Source: Tropicibacter sp. Alg240-R139 (GTDB taxonomy: Bacteria; Pseudomonadota; Alphaproteobacteria; Rhodobacterales; Rhodobacteraceae). Taken from it: a stretch of DNA of 64,000 nt. The DNA lies in assembly GCF_900537075.1 (NCBI RefSeq), contig NZ_UNRA01000003.1:62001-126000 (forward strand). Reading direction: 5' to 3'. Shown in pieces: positions 54,531 through 63,324 of this stretch. The first letter of the stretch is position 1. Each line of letters opens with the position of its first letter. Position numbers and translations under genes: made by a program. The notes beneath the pieces were generated by a model. That model did no database searches. It saw only the letters and a program-made list of their open reading frames with translations, and had not been told where the DNA came from.

Positions 54531-55136
54531 ATGTACAACGCAGAAAAACCAAACCTCGCCGAGTTGCCAAGCAGTGCGCAGCTGGTGAAATCCACGATCA
54601 TCGCGGCGGTGGCCGCGGCAGTCATCCTGATCACCATCGTGCTGCCCGCCGAATACGGCATCGACCCCACCCGCATCGGCCGCCTTCTGGGCCTGACCGA
54701 GATGGGAGAGATCAAATCGCAACTGACGGATGAGGCGGAACAAGACCGTCAAGCCGACGAACAGGAAAAATCGAGCCTTCTGGACTTGTTCATCCCAGCC
54801 GCCCACGCGCAAGAGGCCGAGGTGTGGCAAGATCAGGTAAGCTTCGAGCTGACCCCGGGCCAGGGTGCCGAATGGAAGTTGGTGATGGGAAAGGATGCAC
54901 AGGCCGAGTTCCGGTGGTTCACCTCGGACGGGCGCGTGAACTATGACCTACATGGCGATGGCAGCGGTAAGTCGATCTCGTACAAGAAGGGCCGAGGTGT
55001 AGCGAGTGAAACGGGAACCATCAGCGCAGCCTTCACCGGCAATCACGGCTGGTTCTTTCGCAACCGGACCAGCACGCCGCTGACCGTGACCCTGCAACTG
55101 CGCGGGGCCTATACCGACATCAAACGCACATTTTGA
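54531..55136 (+). CDS. Transmembrane anchor protein, third gene of the HupE cassette
   Basis: 201 aa. One membrane helix (residues about 23-42) then an acidic linker with coiled-coil character (EQDRQADEQEKSS), and a periplasmic beta-rich domain from about 100 (VSFELTPGQGAEWKLVMGKD, then GNHGWFFRNRTSTPLTVTLQ). Genes like this accompany HupE-type genes in other proteobacteria and are named only as transmembrane anchor proteins. GGAG lies nine bases before the ATG. Role unknown, likely a partner of the transporter. Confidence 0.78.
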   Translation: MYNAEKPNLAELPSSAQLVKSTIIAAVAAAVILITIVLPAEYGIDPTRIGRLLGLTEMGEIKSQLTDEAEQDRQADEQEKSSLLDLFIPAAHAQEAEVWQDQVSFELTPGQGAEWKLVMGKDAQAEFRWFTSDGRVNYDLHGDGSGKSISYKKGRGVASETGTISAAFTGNHGWFFRNRTSTPLTVTLQLRGAYTDIKRTF

Positions 55137-55145
55137 AATCTGTTC

Positions 55146-55167
55146 GGGCCGACCCAAGCGTCGGCCC
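55146..55167. terminator. Hairpin after the anchor gene
   Basis: GGGCCGAC and GTCGGCCC form an 8-bp stem around six bases, between converging genes. A T-run is lacking, so efficiency is uncertain. Confidence 0.55.
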
Positions 55168-55173
55168 ATCAAA

Positions 55174-55650
55174 TCAACGGGCGTCTTTCAGCAAACGTTG
55201 CTTCTGCCGAGACCAATCGCGCTTGGCTTGGGTTTCGCGTTTGTCGTGGTTCTTCTTACCCTTGGCGATACCGATCTTGATCTTGGCCATTCCACGGTGA
55301 TTGAAATACATAACCAGCGGCACCAGCGTCATGCCCTTGCGCTGTGTTGCGTTCCACAAGACCGACAGCTCTTTACGAGAGATCAGCAGCTTGCGACGCC
55401 GCCGCTCTTCGTGCTTGAACATCTTCGCCTGCACATACGGCGCGATGTAAGAGTTCACCAACCACAGCTCGCCGTTTTCCACGGCCGCATAGCTTTCGGC
55501 GATGTTCGTTCCACCGACGCGCAGCGATTTAACCTCGGACCCTTCGAGCATGATGCCGCATTCGAGATCGCTCTCGATGGCATAGTCGAAGCGCGCCCGC
55601 CGGTTCTCGGCAACCACCTTGTAATTCGGATCTGTCTTTTGCTTGGCCAT
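55174..55650 (-). CDS. smpB: SsrA-binding protein SmpB
   Basis: 158 aa, normal SmpB length. [40 protein letters not shown] and the C-terminal [12 protein letters not shown] tail are characteristic. It delivers tmRNA to stalled ribosomes in trans-translation. The ATG at 55650 follows from conservation; the frame is open to 55767. The tmRNA gene itself was not found nearby. Confidence 0.95.
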   Translation of the reverse strand: MAKQKTDPNYKVVAENRRARFDYAIESDLECGIMLEGSEVKSLRVGGTNIAESYAAVENGELWLVNSYIAPYVQAKMFKHEERRRRKLLISRKELSVLWNATQRKGMTLVPLVMYFNHRGMAKIKIGIAKGKKNHDKRETQAKRDWSRQKQRLLKDAR

Positions 55651-55706
55651 GGGGGCCAGATTTAGGCGTGCACGCGTCCCGGCGCAAGCGGGACTTGCAT
55701 CGAAAG

Positions 55707-55976
55707 TCAGCCAGAGCGACGCGTACGCAGGTTCTGAGCGATGCCCACGATGCTGATGACGATCCAAAACCCTTCCATCAACATTGAGGCAAGGTTAAAG
55801 TTATGACTGAGCGAATAGGTCAACAGCAGCGCGCCCAGCAGGTTCACCACCGGAAACATCAGATCGTTCGAGTTCAGATACCGCATCTGCGTCGCAAAAT
55901 AGGCAAGTGCAATAATCAGCGTCCCGGTTATGCCGATGGCATCTGGCCAACTGAGACTGGAAAGAAATTCGGCCAT
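55707..55976 (-). CDS. CBU_0592-like small membrane protein
   Basis: 89 aa from the ATG at 55976 with three hydrophobic segments (about 11-29, 37-55 and 60-80), containing [20 protein letters not shown]. This pattern is that of the CBU_0592-type family of tiny membrane proteins, of unknown role. A longer open frame starts at 56039 but the extra residues look non-conserved. Confidence 0.65.
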   Translation of the reverse strand: MAEFLSSLSWPDAIGITGTLIIALAYFATQMRYLNSNDLMFPVVNLLGALLLTYSLSHNFNLASMLMEGFWIVISIVGIAQNLRTRRSG

Positions 55977-56051
55977 GAACTGCGAACCTATCAAAATACG
56001 TTTGGCGCGCGCACTACCGGGCACCGGACCAACAGGCAAGGGATCGACGAT

Positions 56052-56948
56052 TCACGCCGCGTCTTTGGACAGGAAGTCCGCCAGCAGGTCAAACACCAAC
56101 CGTATGCGGCGCGAGGTGTGCAGTTCGCGGTGGGTTGTCAGCCAAATCGGAAAGCGCACCGGTTCCAATACGCTCACCACCCGTTCAACGCCGGGACAAC
56201 GCCGCGCGACCTGATCCGCCATCAACGACAAGCCCAGCCCCTGTTCGACCATGGCCCAAGCCGCGCTGCCCGATGTCGATCCCATGCGAAAGTTCTCGGG
56301 CGACAGCTGCACACCCTGTTCGCCAAAAAACTCGATCATCCGCGAAATGTCACCGAATGAGATAAAGTCGTGACGCGCCAGGTCCGCGACCGAGCTTGGT
56401 CGCCCACGTTCGGCCAGATACCTGGGAGCGGCGTACAGATGCGCAGTGGTTTCCGTGACCAGACGCGCAAAAAGCTCGGGTTGTTCAGGACGCACATGGC
56501 GGATTGCGATATCTGCCTCGCGCATCTGCAAGTCGCGCAAGTCATCAGCCGAAACCAGATCTACTTCAAGCTTGGGTGCCACTTCGCGCAGACGCAGCAA
56601 CGCCAATGGCATGATGTGGGTGCAAAAAACCTCGGACGCGGTGATCCGTATGGTGCCTTCGATGGACTGGGACTGACCGCTGGCCACCAGCGACAGGTGC
56701 ATCGCCGCCTCGCGCATGGATTTGGCATGGGCCAGCATCTCACGCCCCGCTTCGGTCAGCGCAACCGATCGGCCTGACCGCTCAAAAAGAGTGACACCCA
56801 AAGATTGTTCCAGGGCCGCCACCTGACGCCCCAAAGTCGGCTGCGTTTGACGCAAGACCCGAGCCGCGGCGGAAAGAGACCCCTCTTCCGCTGTCGCCAA
56901 AAAGGCCCGCACATGGGACCAGTCAAAGGAGACACCCTGCCAATTCAT
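56052..56948 (-). CDS. LysR-family transcriptional regulator
   Basis: 298 aa. HTH at residues 10-65 (AFLATAEEGSLSAAARVLRQ, then RQVAALEQSLGVTLF) and a LysR substrate-binding domain. It is of the VtlR/GcvA-like group by its style. Only 85 bases separate it from the divergent methyltransferase gene, which is the likely target. Confidence 0.9.
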   Translation of the reverse strand: MNWQGVSFDWSHVRAFLATAEEGSLSAAARVLRQTQPTLGRQVAALEQSLGVTLFERSGRSVALTEAGREMLAHAKSMREAAMHLSLVASGQSQSIEGTIRITASEVFCTHIMPLALLRLREVAPKLEVDLVSADDLRDLQMREADIAIRHVRPEQPELFARLVTETTAHLYAAPRYLAERGRPSSVADLARHDFISFGDISRMIEFFGEQGVQLSPENFRMGSTSGSAAWAMVEQGLGLSLMADQVARRCPGVERVVSVLEPVRFPIWLTTHRELHTSRRIRLVFDLLADFLSKDAA

Positions 56949-57033
56949 GCGTTTGTGTATAGCAGGTGAACGGTTTTGGGCAATTCATCAATGGTTTCCG
57001 CATGAGTATTCATCACACAAAGGAGATCACATC

Positions 57034-57672
57034 ATGGCCCAAGCAACTGCATTCTGGGACGGCATTGCCGAACGCTATGCCAAATCCCCCATCAAAGACG
57101 TCCAAGCCTATGAATACACGCTAGAGCGCACCCGGTCCTACCTGAGCGCGGATGACAGCGTTCTAGAACTGGGCGCGGGCACGGGCTCGACTGCGCTGCA
57201 ATTGGCCCCCAGCGTGGCGCATTACGTGGCCAGTGACCTGTCCCCAAAGATGACCGAAATTGGCCGAGCCAAGGCCCGTGACCAAGGAGTGACAAATGTG
57301 GAGTTCATTGCAGCGGATGTATCTGATACGCAGTTGGCGAGCGCGCCTTATGACACAGTGCTGGCCCTGAACCTGCTTCATCTGCTACCCGATCTGAGCC
57401 AGGACTTGAAGCGCATCCATCAAATGATCAAACCGGGTGGGCTGTTCATCTCGAAATCCGTCTGCCTTAACGCCAAGGGCTTACCCCTGCGCCTGCGGAT
57501 CATGAAACTGGCCATCCCGCTTATGCAGATGGTCGGCAAGGCACCCTATGTCCGCTCACTCACGACCGAAGACCTGGAACACGAGATTTCGGCAGCCGGG
57601 TTCGAGATCATCGAAACCGGCAATTACCCGGCTGTGCCCCCCAGCCGTTACTTGGTGGCACGGCGCGTCTGA
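57034..57672 (+). CDS. Class I SAM-dependent methyltransferase
   Basis: 212 aa. Motif I DSVLELGAGTGSTALQLA, then the acidic YVASDLSPKM, and motif IV DTVLALNLLHLLPDL. AAGGAG lies ten bases before the ATG at 57034. It may act on a small molecule or lipid; substrate unknown. Divergent from a LysR regulator, which probably controls it. Confidence 0.87.
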   Translation: MAQATAFWDGIAERYAKSPIKDVQAYEYTLERTRSYLSADDSVLELGAGTGSTALQLAPSVAHYVASDLSPKMTEIGRAKARDQGVTNVEFIAADVSDTQLASAPYDTVLALNLLHLLPDLSQDLKRIHQMIKPGGLFISKSVCLNAKGLPLRLRIMKLAIPLMQMVGKAPYVRSLTTEDLEHEISAAGFEIIETGNYPAVPPSRYLVARRV

Positions 57673-57687
57673 TCCCGGGGCCCGGTC

Positions 57688-58503
57688 TTACGACAGCTTG
57701 GCGTGCACCTCGTCTAAGTCGATCTGATCAATTGGCATCTTGTTGGCGGGATTTTCGAAATCGTATTTGAACAAATCGAAATCGCGCTTGTAAATCTCGT
57801 ACACCAGATGCATCGACAGATCGTCGAAATAATCCTCGACCGGGTGGGCGCGCTTGGGTCCGTGACCTTCGGATTCGTTGAACCGCGGGATTTGGCCAAG
57901 GTCGACTTTTACAGGGGTTTCGATGTGGTTCATCACGTCCTGCATGCCGTCGTTGAACTGTTCCGTCCAAAAGATGTTGTCATACCGCCCGCCGTTCGAA
58001 ATGAACGTCGATACATGACCGGACATCGCCGACCAGTGAATGTCCGGGTCCATCGGCCGCCGCCAGCGGATGGTGTCACGAGCAAACAGCAGGAACCGCC
58101 GGAAACTTTGGATTTGGTCGAACTCCTGCTTGCCGTCGTCGCCGCCAACTTCGATCCCGTATTTGTAGATCAATGTTGGCACCAGATTGCCACGATACCG
58201 CTTGCCGTTGCGCTGAATACCACAGATCTTGTCAAAGAACGATGACAGGATGCGCGTGTAGGGATTGCGTACGCAGGTGAACGCATACGATTTGTGCGCC
58301 TGCACATTGCGGGTGATGGGGCCCTGGCTGTTATCCAGAGCCCATTTGTGCAACCCACCTTTGGCGTCGTGAATGTCGCCATCAAAAAACTCGCCATGAT
58401 CCGAGTAGTACATGATCTGACCAATGGTCGAGCAGGCGCATTTTGGCACCACTCGATACACAACACTTTCGCTTTCCGTCATCCAGGTGCCTGGAAAACC
58501 CAT
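57688..58503 (-). CDS. Sulfotransferase family protein
   Basis: 271 aa of the sulfotransferase family 2 type (PF03567-like). The PAPS 5'-phosphosulfate loop is VPKCACSTIGQI (residues 19-30), and the 3'-phosphate site is RNPYTRILSSFFDK (79-92). It would move a sulfuryl group from PAPS to a sugar or other acceptor, perhaps of a surface polysaccharide. GGAGG stands nine bases before the ATG. Back to back with a GT14-type glycosyltransferase gene 146 bases away. Confidence 0.85.
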   Translation of the reverse strand: MGFPGTWMTESESVVYRVVPKCACSTIGQIMYYSDHGEFFDGDIHDAKGGLHKWALDNSQGPITRNVQAHKSYAFTCVRNPYTRILSSFFDKICGIQRNGKRYRGNLVPTLIYKYGIEVGGDDGKQEFDQIQSFRRFLLFARDTIRWRRPMDPDIHWSAMSGHVSTFISNGGRYDNIFWTEQFNDGMQDVMNHIETPVKVDLGQIPRFNESEGHGPKRAHPVEDYFDDLSMHLVYEIYKRDFDLFKYDFENPANKMPIDQIDLDEVHAKLS

Positions 58504-58649
58504 CTGCCTTGCCTCCGTACCCCGTTTCGCCCTAGCTTGTGCAACAGGCGTCTTTACCTCAAAAAACCAAATATACCCTGTTTATTCAATCACTCTTCAC
58601 CTTTAACAGGGTAAACAAAGGGCAGAAACAAGGGCTCGTCGTTTCCAAT

Positions 58650-60227
58650 ATGGCAAAAATTGCCTACATCTTGCTGTGCCACAAGGATCCGGATGCCATT
58701 ATCATGCAGGCCGAGCGGCTCACTGCGGCCGGTGACTACATGTCTATCCATTTTGACGCCAGCGCCAAGTCAGAGCATTTTCGCAAGATTAGAACCGCCC
58801 TTGCCGAGAATCCAAATGTCACCTTTGCCCGCAAGCGAATCAAATGCGGCTGGGGGGAATGGTCGCTGGTTCAGGCCACGCTTTTTGCGATCGAAGCTGC
58901 AGTGGATGAATTCCCTCGTGCCACGCATTTCTACATGCTGTCCGGTGACTGCATGGCGATCAAGACCGCCGAATACGCCCACCAGTTTCTGGACGACAAT
59001 GACAGGGACTTTGTCGAAAGCTTTGACTACTTCGAAAGCGACTGGATCAAGACCGGCTGGAAAGAAGAGAGGCTGATCTACCGCCATTGGTTCAACGAAC
59101 GGACACAAAAGAAACGCTTCTATGCGATGTTCAATCTGCAGCAACGGCTGGGATGGACGCGCGAAATTCCTCACGACATCCAGATCATGATCGGCAGCCA
59201 ATGGTGGTGCCTACGACGCCGCACAGTCGAATGGATCCTGGATTTTACCAAAACGCGGCGCGACGTTATGCGGTTCTTTGCGACCACCTGGATTCCGGAT
59301 GAAACGTTCTTTCAGACTCTGGTACGTCATCTGATTCCCGAGGATGAAATCGATTCCCGCACACTGACTTTCCTGATGTTTTCTGATTATGGAATGCCAG
59401 TCACTTTCTACAACGATCACTACGACCTGCTGCTCAGTCAGGATTTTCTGTTCGCGCGCAAGATCAGCCCCGAGGCCAAAGAGCTCAAATCCCGACTGGG
59501 ACGACTTTATGCAGCCTATGACGTGCAATTTCAGATCTCGAACGAGGGGCGCAGTCTGTTCAAGTTCCTGACCGGCAGGGGCCGGATCGGCCGTCGGTTT
59601 GGCATGCGGTTCTGGGAAACCGAAAGTTCGTTGGGACGCGAACGCGAGTTGATGATCGTTGTGAGCAAGAAATGGCACGTCGCCAAACGCCTGCTGGAAC
59701 AGATCAGGCAGGTCACGAATGTGCCCACCATCGAATACCTGTTTAACGAAGAAGGCGCTCCGCTGCCCGATCTGGGCGGCATTCAGGCAACGCTTGAAAA
59801 ACGGACCCGTCACCGGCGCGCGCTGATGCGGATGCTGTTTGAATACTACGACACTGATCGGCTGGTCATCTGCATGGACCCCTCGAACCTGGACCTGATG
59901 CATGACTTCTTCTCGGATCGGTCTGTCACCCGAATGCTCGAAGTCGAATGCAAATTCACAGACGAGTACCTGATCGGACACGCTCACCGTGTGGGCCTTG
60001 CAGGAGAACGCACTCCAAAGGCAACGCTGGAACGTCTGTTGCCCACGATTCGCAACGATCTGGCCTATGAGGGTGACCGCATCCGGGATGCGGGCTTCGC
60101 GCGATATGTCCGAATACGCGAAGTAGCCCAACCCGAGGAAAACGCCGAAAAGCTGTCCGAGTTTCTGTCGATCTCCTGGGAACAGGGCCTGCGGTTGGCG
60201 CAGACCGAGCATTTGTTTGCAGACTAA
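58650..60227 (+). CDS. GT14-type glycosyltransferase with DUF5928 C-terminal part
   Basis: 525 aa. The N-terminal 300 residues resemble core-2/I-branching beta-glycosyltransferases (GT14): AYILLCHKDPDAIIMQAERL, HFYMLSGDCMAI, and GSQWWCLRRRTVEWILDF. The C-terminal 200 residues match the DUF5928 extension found in Rhodobacterales and contain no catalytic signature that I can name. It probably builds a surface glycan. The ATG at 58650 begins the conserved region. A strong terminator follows. Confidence 0.85.
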   Translation: MAKIAYILLCHKDPDAIIMQAERLTAAGDYMSIHFDASAKSEHFRKIRTALAENPNVTFARKRIKCGWGEWSLVQATLFAIEAAVDEFPRATHFYMLSGDCMAIKTAEYAHQFLDDNDRDFVESFDYFESDWIKTGWKEERLIYRHWFNERTQKKRFYAMFNLQQRLGWTREIPHDIQIMIGSQWWCLRRRTVEWILDFTKTRRDVMRFFATTWIPDETFFQTLVRHLIPEDEIDSRTLTFLMFSDYGMPVTFYNDHYDLLLSQDFLFARKISPEAKELKSRLGRLYAAYDVQFQISNEGRSLFKFLTGRGRIGRRFGMRFWETESSLGRERELMIVVSKKWHVAKRLLEQIRQVTNVPTIEYLFNEEGAPLPDLGGIQATLEKRTRHRRALMRMLFEYYDTDRLVICMDPSNLDLMHDFFSDRSVTRMLEVECKFTDEYLIGHAHRVGLAGERTPKATLERLLPTIRNDLAYEGDRIRDAGFARYVRIREVAQPEENAEKLSEFLSISWEQGLRLAQTEHLFAD

Positions 60228-60330
60228 CCCAAGCGGTTATTTTAAAGTCAACACGCGTTTGTAATCCGAGATCAGCGGGGGTTTCGACGCTCTCAGCGAA
60301 CTTGATTTTCAATCGCTTATCTTTCAGATC

Positions 60331-60364
60331 CTAAAAGAGCCGCGGTAAATCGCGGCTCTTTTAG
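60331..60364. terminator. Strong bidirectional hairpin terminator
   Basis: A perfect 14-bp stem (CTAAAAGAGCCGCG with CGCGGCTCTTTTAG) around six bases, with A-rich left and T-rich right arms. It separates the converging glycosyltransferase and DUF1523 genes. Confidence 0.9.
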
Positions 60365-60373
60365 ATTAGTGTA

Positions 60374-61015
60374 TCAGGATCTCCAACTGTCCAGCCATTT
60401 GCGGAACCGGCCCCGCTTTTCGTCGATGGCGTCGCCGGCGGCATACAGGCTGTCCTCGACGCTTTCGACCATGGGATCAATCCGCGCCTGCCGGAACCGG
60501 CGCCAGCGGACGTAAAGCGCCCAACCGATGGCGGCCAGCAGGATCAGGAAGATGATATTGAACCACGGAATGATCCGCACATCCGGCCCATCCACACGCC
60601 AGATTTTGACCGCGTTGGGAAAGATCGACATGAACTCGTTCCGCCAGCCATAGTGGCGCACCACGGCCCATTTCGGGTCTGCCTCGGATGATTTCAGATC
60701 CGCGGCCTCCGCCTGCAGGTTAGATGACGTCACCTTGAAGTAGGGCGGCCAACTCCACCCCGTATCCTCGTTGCGGTAAACCATCACCTTGCCATTGGCC
60801 TTGCGGGTCTGGATGAAGAACACATCACGGTTCGACGTGGTGGTATCGCTGCCCACATCCTGCGCCGCCCAGAACAGGCTGTTCTCGCCCGGATCGATCC
60901 GCTTTTCATAAGTGTCACTGACACGGACGATATCATGCTGCGGAAGGGTGTAGTGCAACACAGCCACCACTGTGCCCCAGAACAGGATGATGAACGCCCA
61001 TTTGATGTAAGCCAT
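60374..61015 (-). CDS. DUF1523 membrane protein
   Basis: 213 aa. N-terminal helix at residues 4-24, a periplasmic domain (about 25-150) with HDIVRVSDTYEKRIDPGENS, and a second helix near 152-172 before a basic cytoplasmic tail. This is the DUF1523 layout, found widely in Rhodobacteraceae, function unknown. Last gene of a leftward cluster with the AAA+ ATPase; 11 bases follow the previous stop. Confidence 0.82.
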   Translation of the reverse strand: MAYIKWAFIILFWGTVVAVLHYTLPQHDIVRVSDTYEKRIDPGENSLFWAAQDVGSDTTTSNRDVFFIQTRKANGKVMVYRNEDTGWSWPPYFKVTSSNLQAEAADLKSSEADPKWAVVRHYGWRNEFMSIFPNAVKIWRVDGPDVRIIPWFNIIFLILLAAIGWALYVRWRRFRQARIDPMVESVEDSLYAAGDAIDEKRGRFRKWLDSWRS

Positions 61016-61026
61016 GGATCAGGCCC

Positions 61027-61293
61027 TCACATAAAGTTCGAATAATAAACTAGGAACGCGATGATCCCCAGCGGGACAACATACACGCCCAGGATCAGCT
61101 TGCGCCGGAACGAGCCGTCGTATTTCTTCAGCCCACGCTGAATAAACGCCTCGCGATCACCAGTCATGCCTTTCTTGTCCCAATGCGCTTCCAGCTTACC
61201 GCGCCGCACGCGTCGGGAATAGATCGACACGATCACATAGATCACCGTCAGGACGATCAAAAGCGGGATCATCAACCGCAACATCACGATCAT
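61027..61293 (-). CDS. Uncharacterised small membrane protein
   Basis: 88 aa with two hydrophobic segments (about 5-24 and 66-85) and a charged middle (RRVRRGKLEAHWDKKGMTGD). No recognised family. It directly follows the 445-aa gene with no gap between them and precedes DUF1523, so it is a real member of the leftward cluster. Confidence 0.7.
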   Translation of the reverse strand: MIVMLRLMIPLLIVLTVIYVIVSIYSRRVRRGKLEAHWDKKGMTGDREAFIQRGLKKYDGSFRRKLILGVYVVPLGIIAFLVYYSNFM

Positions 61294-62631
61294 TTACGGC
61301 CTCCTTACTGCGCCCCAGGGTCCGACACGTTCGATCAGATCATCCACGCGCGTCTCGCCGTCCATATCCGGTTCGTGCCCAAACAGCGCCTCGCGCGCGC
61401 CTGCCTTGTCCACCTGATACTCCTGCGCAAGGAAATCAGCAACATAGGCCTTCTTTGCCTCGGGCCAGCCCGCATAGGTGCGATAGAACAGATCCTTGTG
61501 ACAGATGAACAGCTGGCGCACGTCCAGCGGACACAGTTCCGCCAGCAGCATATTAACCAAATCGCGGTGCGGCGTGTCGGCCGCGCGCAGCGTGTAAAAA
61601 TACGCCGGATGGTCCGAGCTGATGCGCGGCCACCTCCCGCCCGACTTGGCCCAAGACATCAACTGCGACAACGCGTGGTACACTTCGGGCAACTGATCCA
61701 CATGCCGCCGCGCCAGCCGCCGCATGTCGCTGCGCCCCAGCTCACTCAGGTCAATGCCAGCGTTGGCCGCCGTGTCGATGGTGATGAAATCCATCTTCTG
61801 CTGCAGGATAGCGGCAGCATCCACGCCACGCGCTTTGACGATGGGTTCAGCCAGATCGTTGTAATCCAGAAACTTGGCGATCCGGTTCCGGTCGCTCAGG
61901 TTAAAGACGTATTTGATCGGCAGCTCTTCGTCGGGCTTTTCACCGCTCACAATCATCGCCGGATGGTCCAGATCGGTGAACAGATACATGCCGCCAAAAT
62001 GCGCCGTCCAGAACGCGCCCTGTTCAAACGTCCCCTGGCTCAGATGCACCGGGTTGCGGGTTACATCGCCGGTTTGTTTTGCCGCCCCGATCATGTCGGC
62101 GATCAGCACATCATCGAACCAGGCGTCCTCTTCCGTCTTGAACCGCTCGACCATATTTGCCAACTGCGTCGCGGTTTTCAGCGTCCCGCCCACGGTGTCC
62201 GCCTCAACCTCGACGCTTTTCAGATCAAACAAATCGCGCGGCGAGCGGATCTTGAAGACCGAGTTCACCAGTTCCCCCGCAACCGCATCCGTGGCCGTCA
62301 GGGCAAACAACTGGCTTTCGTTATCCTCGATGAACTGACGCAGAATATCGCGCGAGGTCGAGAATTTCACATTCAGCAGCGGCGCCCGCTTCTGCTCGGT
62401 CGTGAGCAGAATGAACTGCCGATTGACCCCATTGGGGTTTAGGTAGAGCGGATCGCCCAGCTCCTCCCCCACCTCCGGCGAAAACCCCGAGATATCGACA
62501 TGAAAGTCACTCAGCTGCGTGGCCTTGCCACTCAGATGCCCAAGCGCACGGTTATAGCGTTCGATCAGGGCAGGGCTGGAGATATGGACCAGATTGCCAA
62601 ACATCAGACCTTTTTGGATGAGGCGCTTCAT
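61294..62631 (-). CDS. DUF6638-like uncharacterised protein
   Basis: 445 aa, soluble, without signal peptide or helices. I associate it with the DUF6638 family of Rhodobacteraceae, from memory. It starts MKRLIQKGLMFGNLVHISSP. No enzymatic motif is visible; it ends in an acidic-basic tail. It is adjacent to a AAA+ ATPase gene in the cluster, so it may be an effector or adaptor for that ATPase. Interrupted from the ATPase by the 184-aa gene. Confidence 0.72.
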   Translation of the reverse strand: MKRLIQKGLMFGNLVHISSPALIERYNRALGHLSGKATQLSDFHVDISGFSPEVGEELGDPLYLNPNGVNRQFILLTTEQKRAPLLNVKFSTSRDILRQFIEDNESQLFALTATDAVAGELVNSVFKIRSPRDLFDLKSVEVEADTVGGTLKTATQLANMVERFKTEEDAWFDDVLIADMIGAAKQTGDVTRNPVHLSQGTFEQGAFWTAHFGGMYLFTDLDHPAMIVSGEKPDEELPIKYVFNLSDRNRIAKFLDYNDLAEPIVKARGVDAAAILQQKMDFITIDTAANAGIDLSELGRSDMRRLARRHVDQLPEVYHALSQLMSWAKSGGRWPRISSDHPAYFYTLRAADTPHRDLVNMLLAELCPLDVRQLFICHKDLFYRTYAGWPEAKKAYVADFLAQEYQVDKAGAREALFGHEPDMDGETRVDDLIERVGPWGAVRRP

Positions 62632-63186
62632 TTAACTGCCTCCTGACGTGGTTGAAGTTTGTGTTTTTGAGTGTTCAGTATTTTCTAAGGCGTCTCGCAT
62701 ACTTGCCCATTCAATCTCCAAGATTGATTGAGATGCAATGACAAGAAAGCCAGTCCCACCAGATCTGACAACATCGACGTTTCCAATTCCTTGGAGACAT
62801 TTGGTCAACCTGCCTCGTTCCGCTGATGCGGGAAACGATCCTACCAAAACACCTAACCTGCTGTAGGCATCATTGAACTCGATTACTTGATCAGCATTTC
62901 TCTCACCAACAAGACTCAGCGCAGCCAATTTGCCTACATCTTGGCGAAAGGCTTCTAGTCGATTGTATCGAATATCTACGAGCTTCATTTCCCGCTGTAG
63001 ACTTCGCTCGATAAGTTGCGCGGATGCTAGCCTATTTAAAGAAGCTTTCTCGAAGGATTTTGTTACAAACCAAGCCAAAAACGGTATTAAAACCACTGTA
63101 ACAAGCTGTAAATGCGCATTTACCCAATCTTGGAAAATGCCTGCAAACTTGTTCATCCCGGCCAATAAATTCAATATGGTGTCCAT
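62632..63186 (-). CDS. AT-rich inserted gene: uncharacterised membrane-linked protein
   Basis: 184 aa with one hydrophobic segment (about 27-43, LVTVVLIPFLAWFVTKS) and a largely helical soluble remainder. Base composition is clearly lower in G+C (about 45 % by eye in the first part) than the flanking genes, and it ends one base before the DUF6638-like start, so it looks inserted into the cluster. No family recognised. Its upstream side carries paired GC-rich hairpins. Confidence 0.68.
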   Translation of the reverse strand: MDTILNLLAGMNKFAGIFQDWVNAHLQLVTVVLIPFLAWFVTKSFEKASLNRLASAQLIERSLQREMKLVDIRYNRLEAFRQDVGKLAALSLVGERNADQVIEFNDAYSRLGVLVGSFPASAERGRLTKCLQGIGNVDVVRSGGTGFLVIASQSILEIEWASMRDALENTEHSKTQTSTTSGGS

Positions 63187-63248
63187 TAGGAAATGTTCTC
63201 CAAAACTTGATCACATATTGCCCACTTCATCGCTTCAATCACTCCCCA

Positions 63249-63297
63249 AGCCCCCTCCCCATGGGGGGAGGGAGGGGGCTGCGCGGCAGAGCCGCGC
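63249..63297. repeat. Paired GC-rich inverted repeats beside the AT-rich gene
   Basis: AGCCCCCTCCC (63249-63259) pairs with GGGAGGGGGCT (63270-63280); directly after it GCGCGGC and GCCGCGC (63281-63297) form a second 7-bp stem around AGA. It lies between the ATPase stop and the AT-rich gene. May be a terminator for the ATPase or a scar of insertion. Confidence 0.6.
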
Positions 63298-63324
63298 TGG
63301 TCTGCGGACACATCTGTTGTGCGC

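Noticed and set aside
61183-62442. 419-codon plus-strand frame
   Set aside because: Antisense to the DUF6638-like gene; Arg/His-rich composition typical of a shadow frame.
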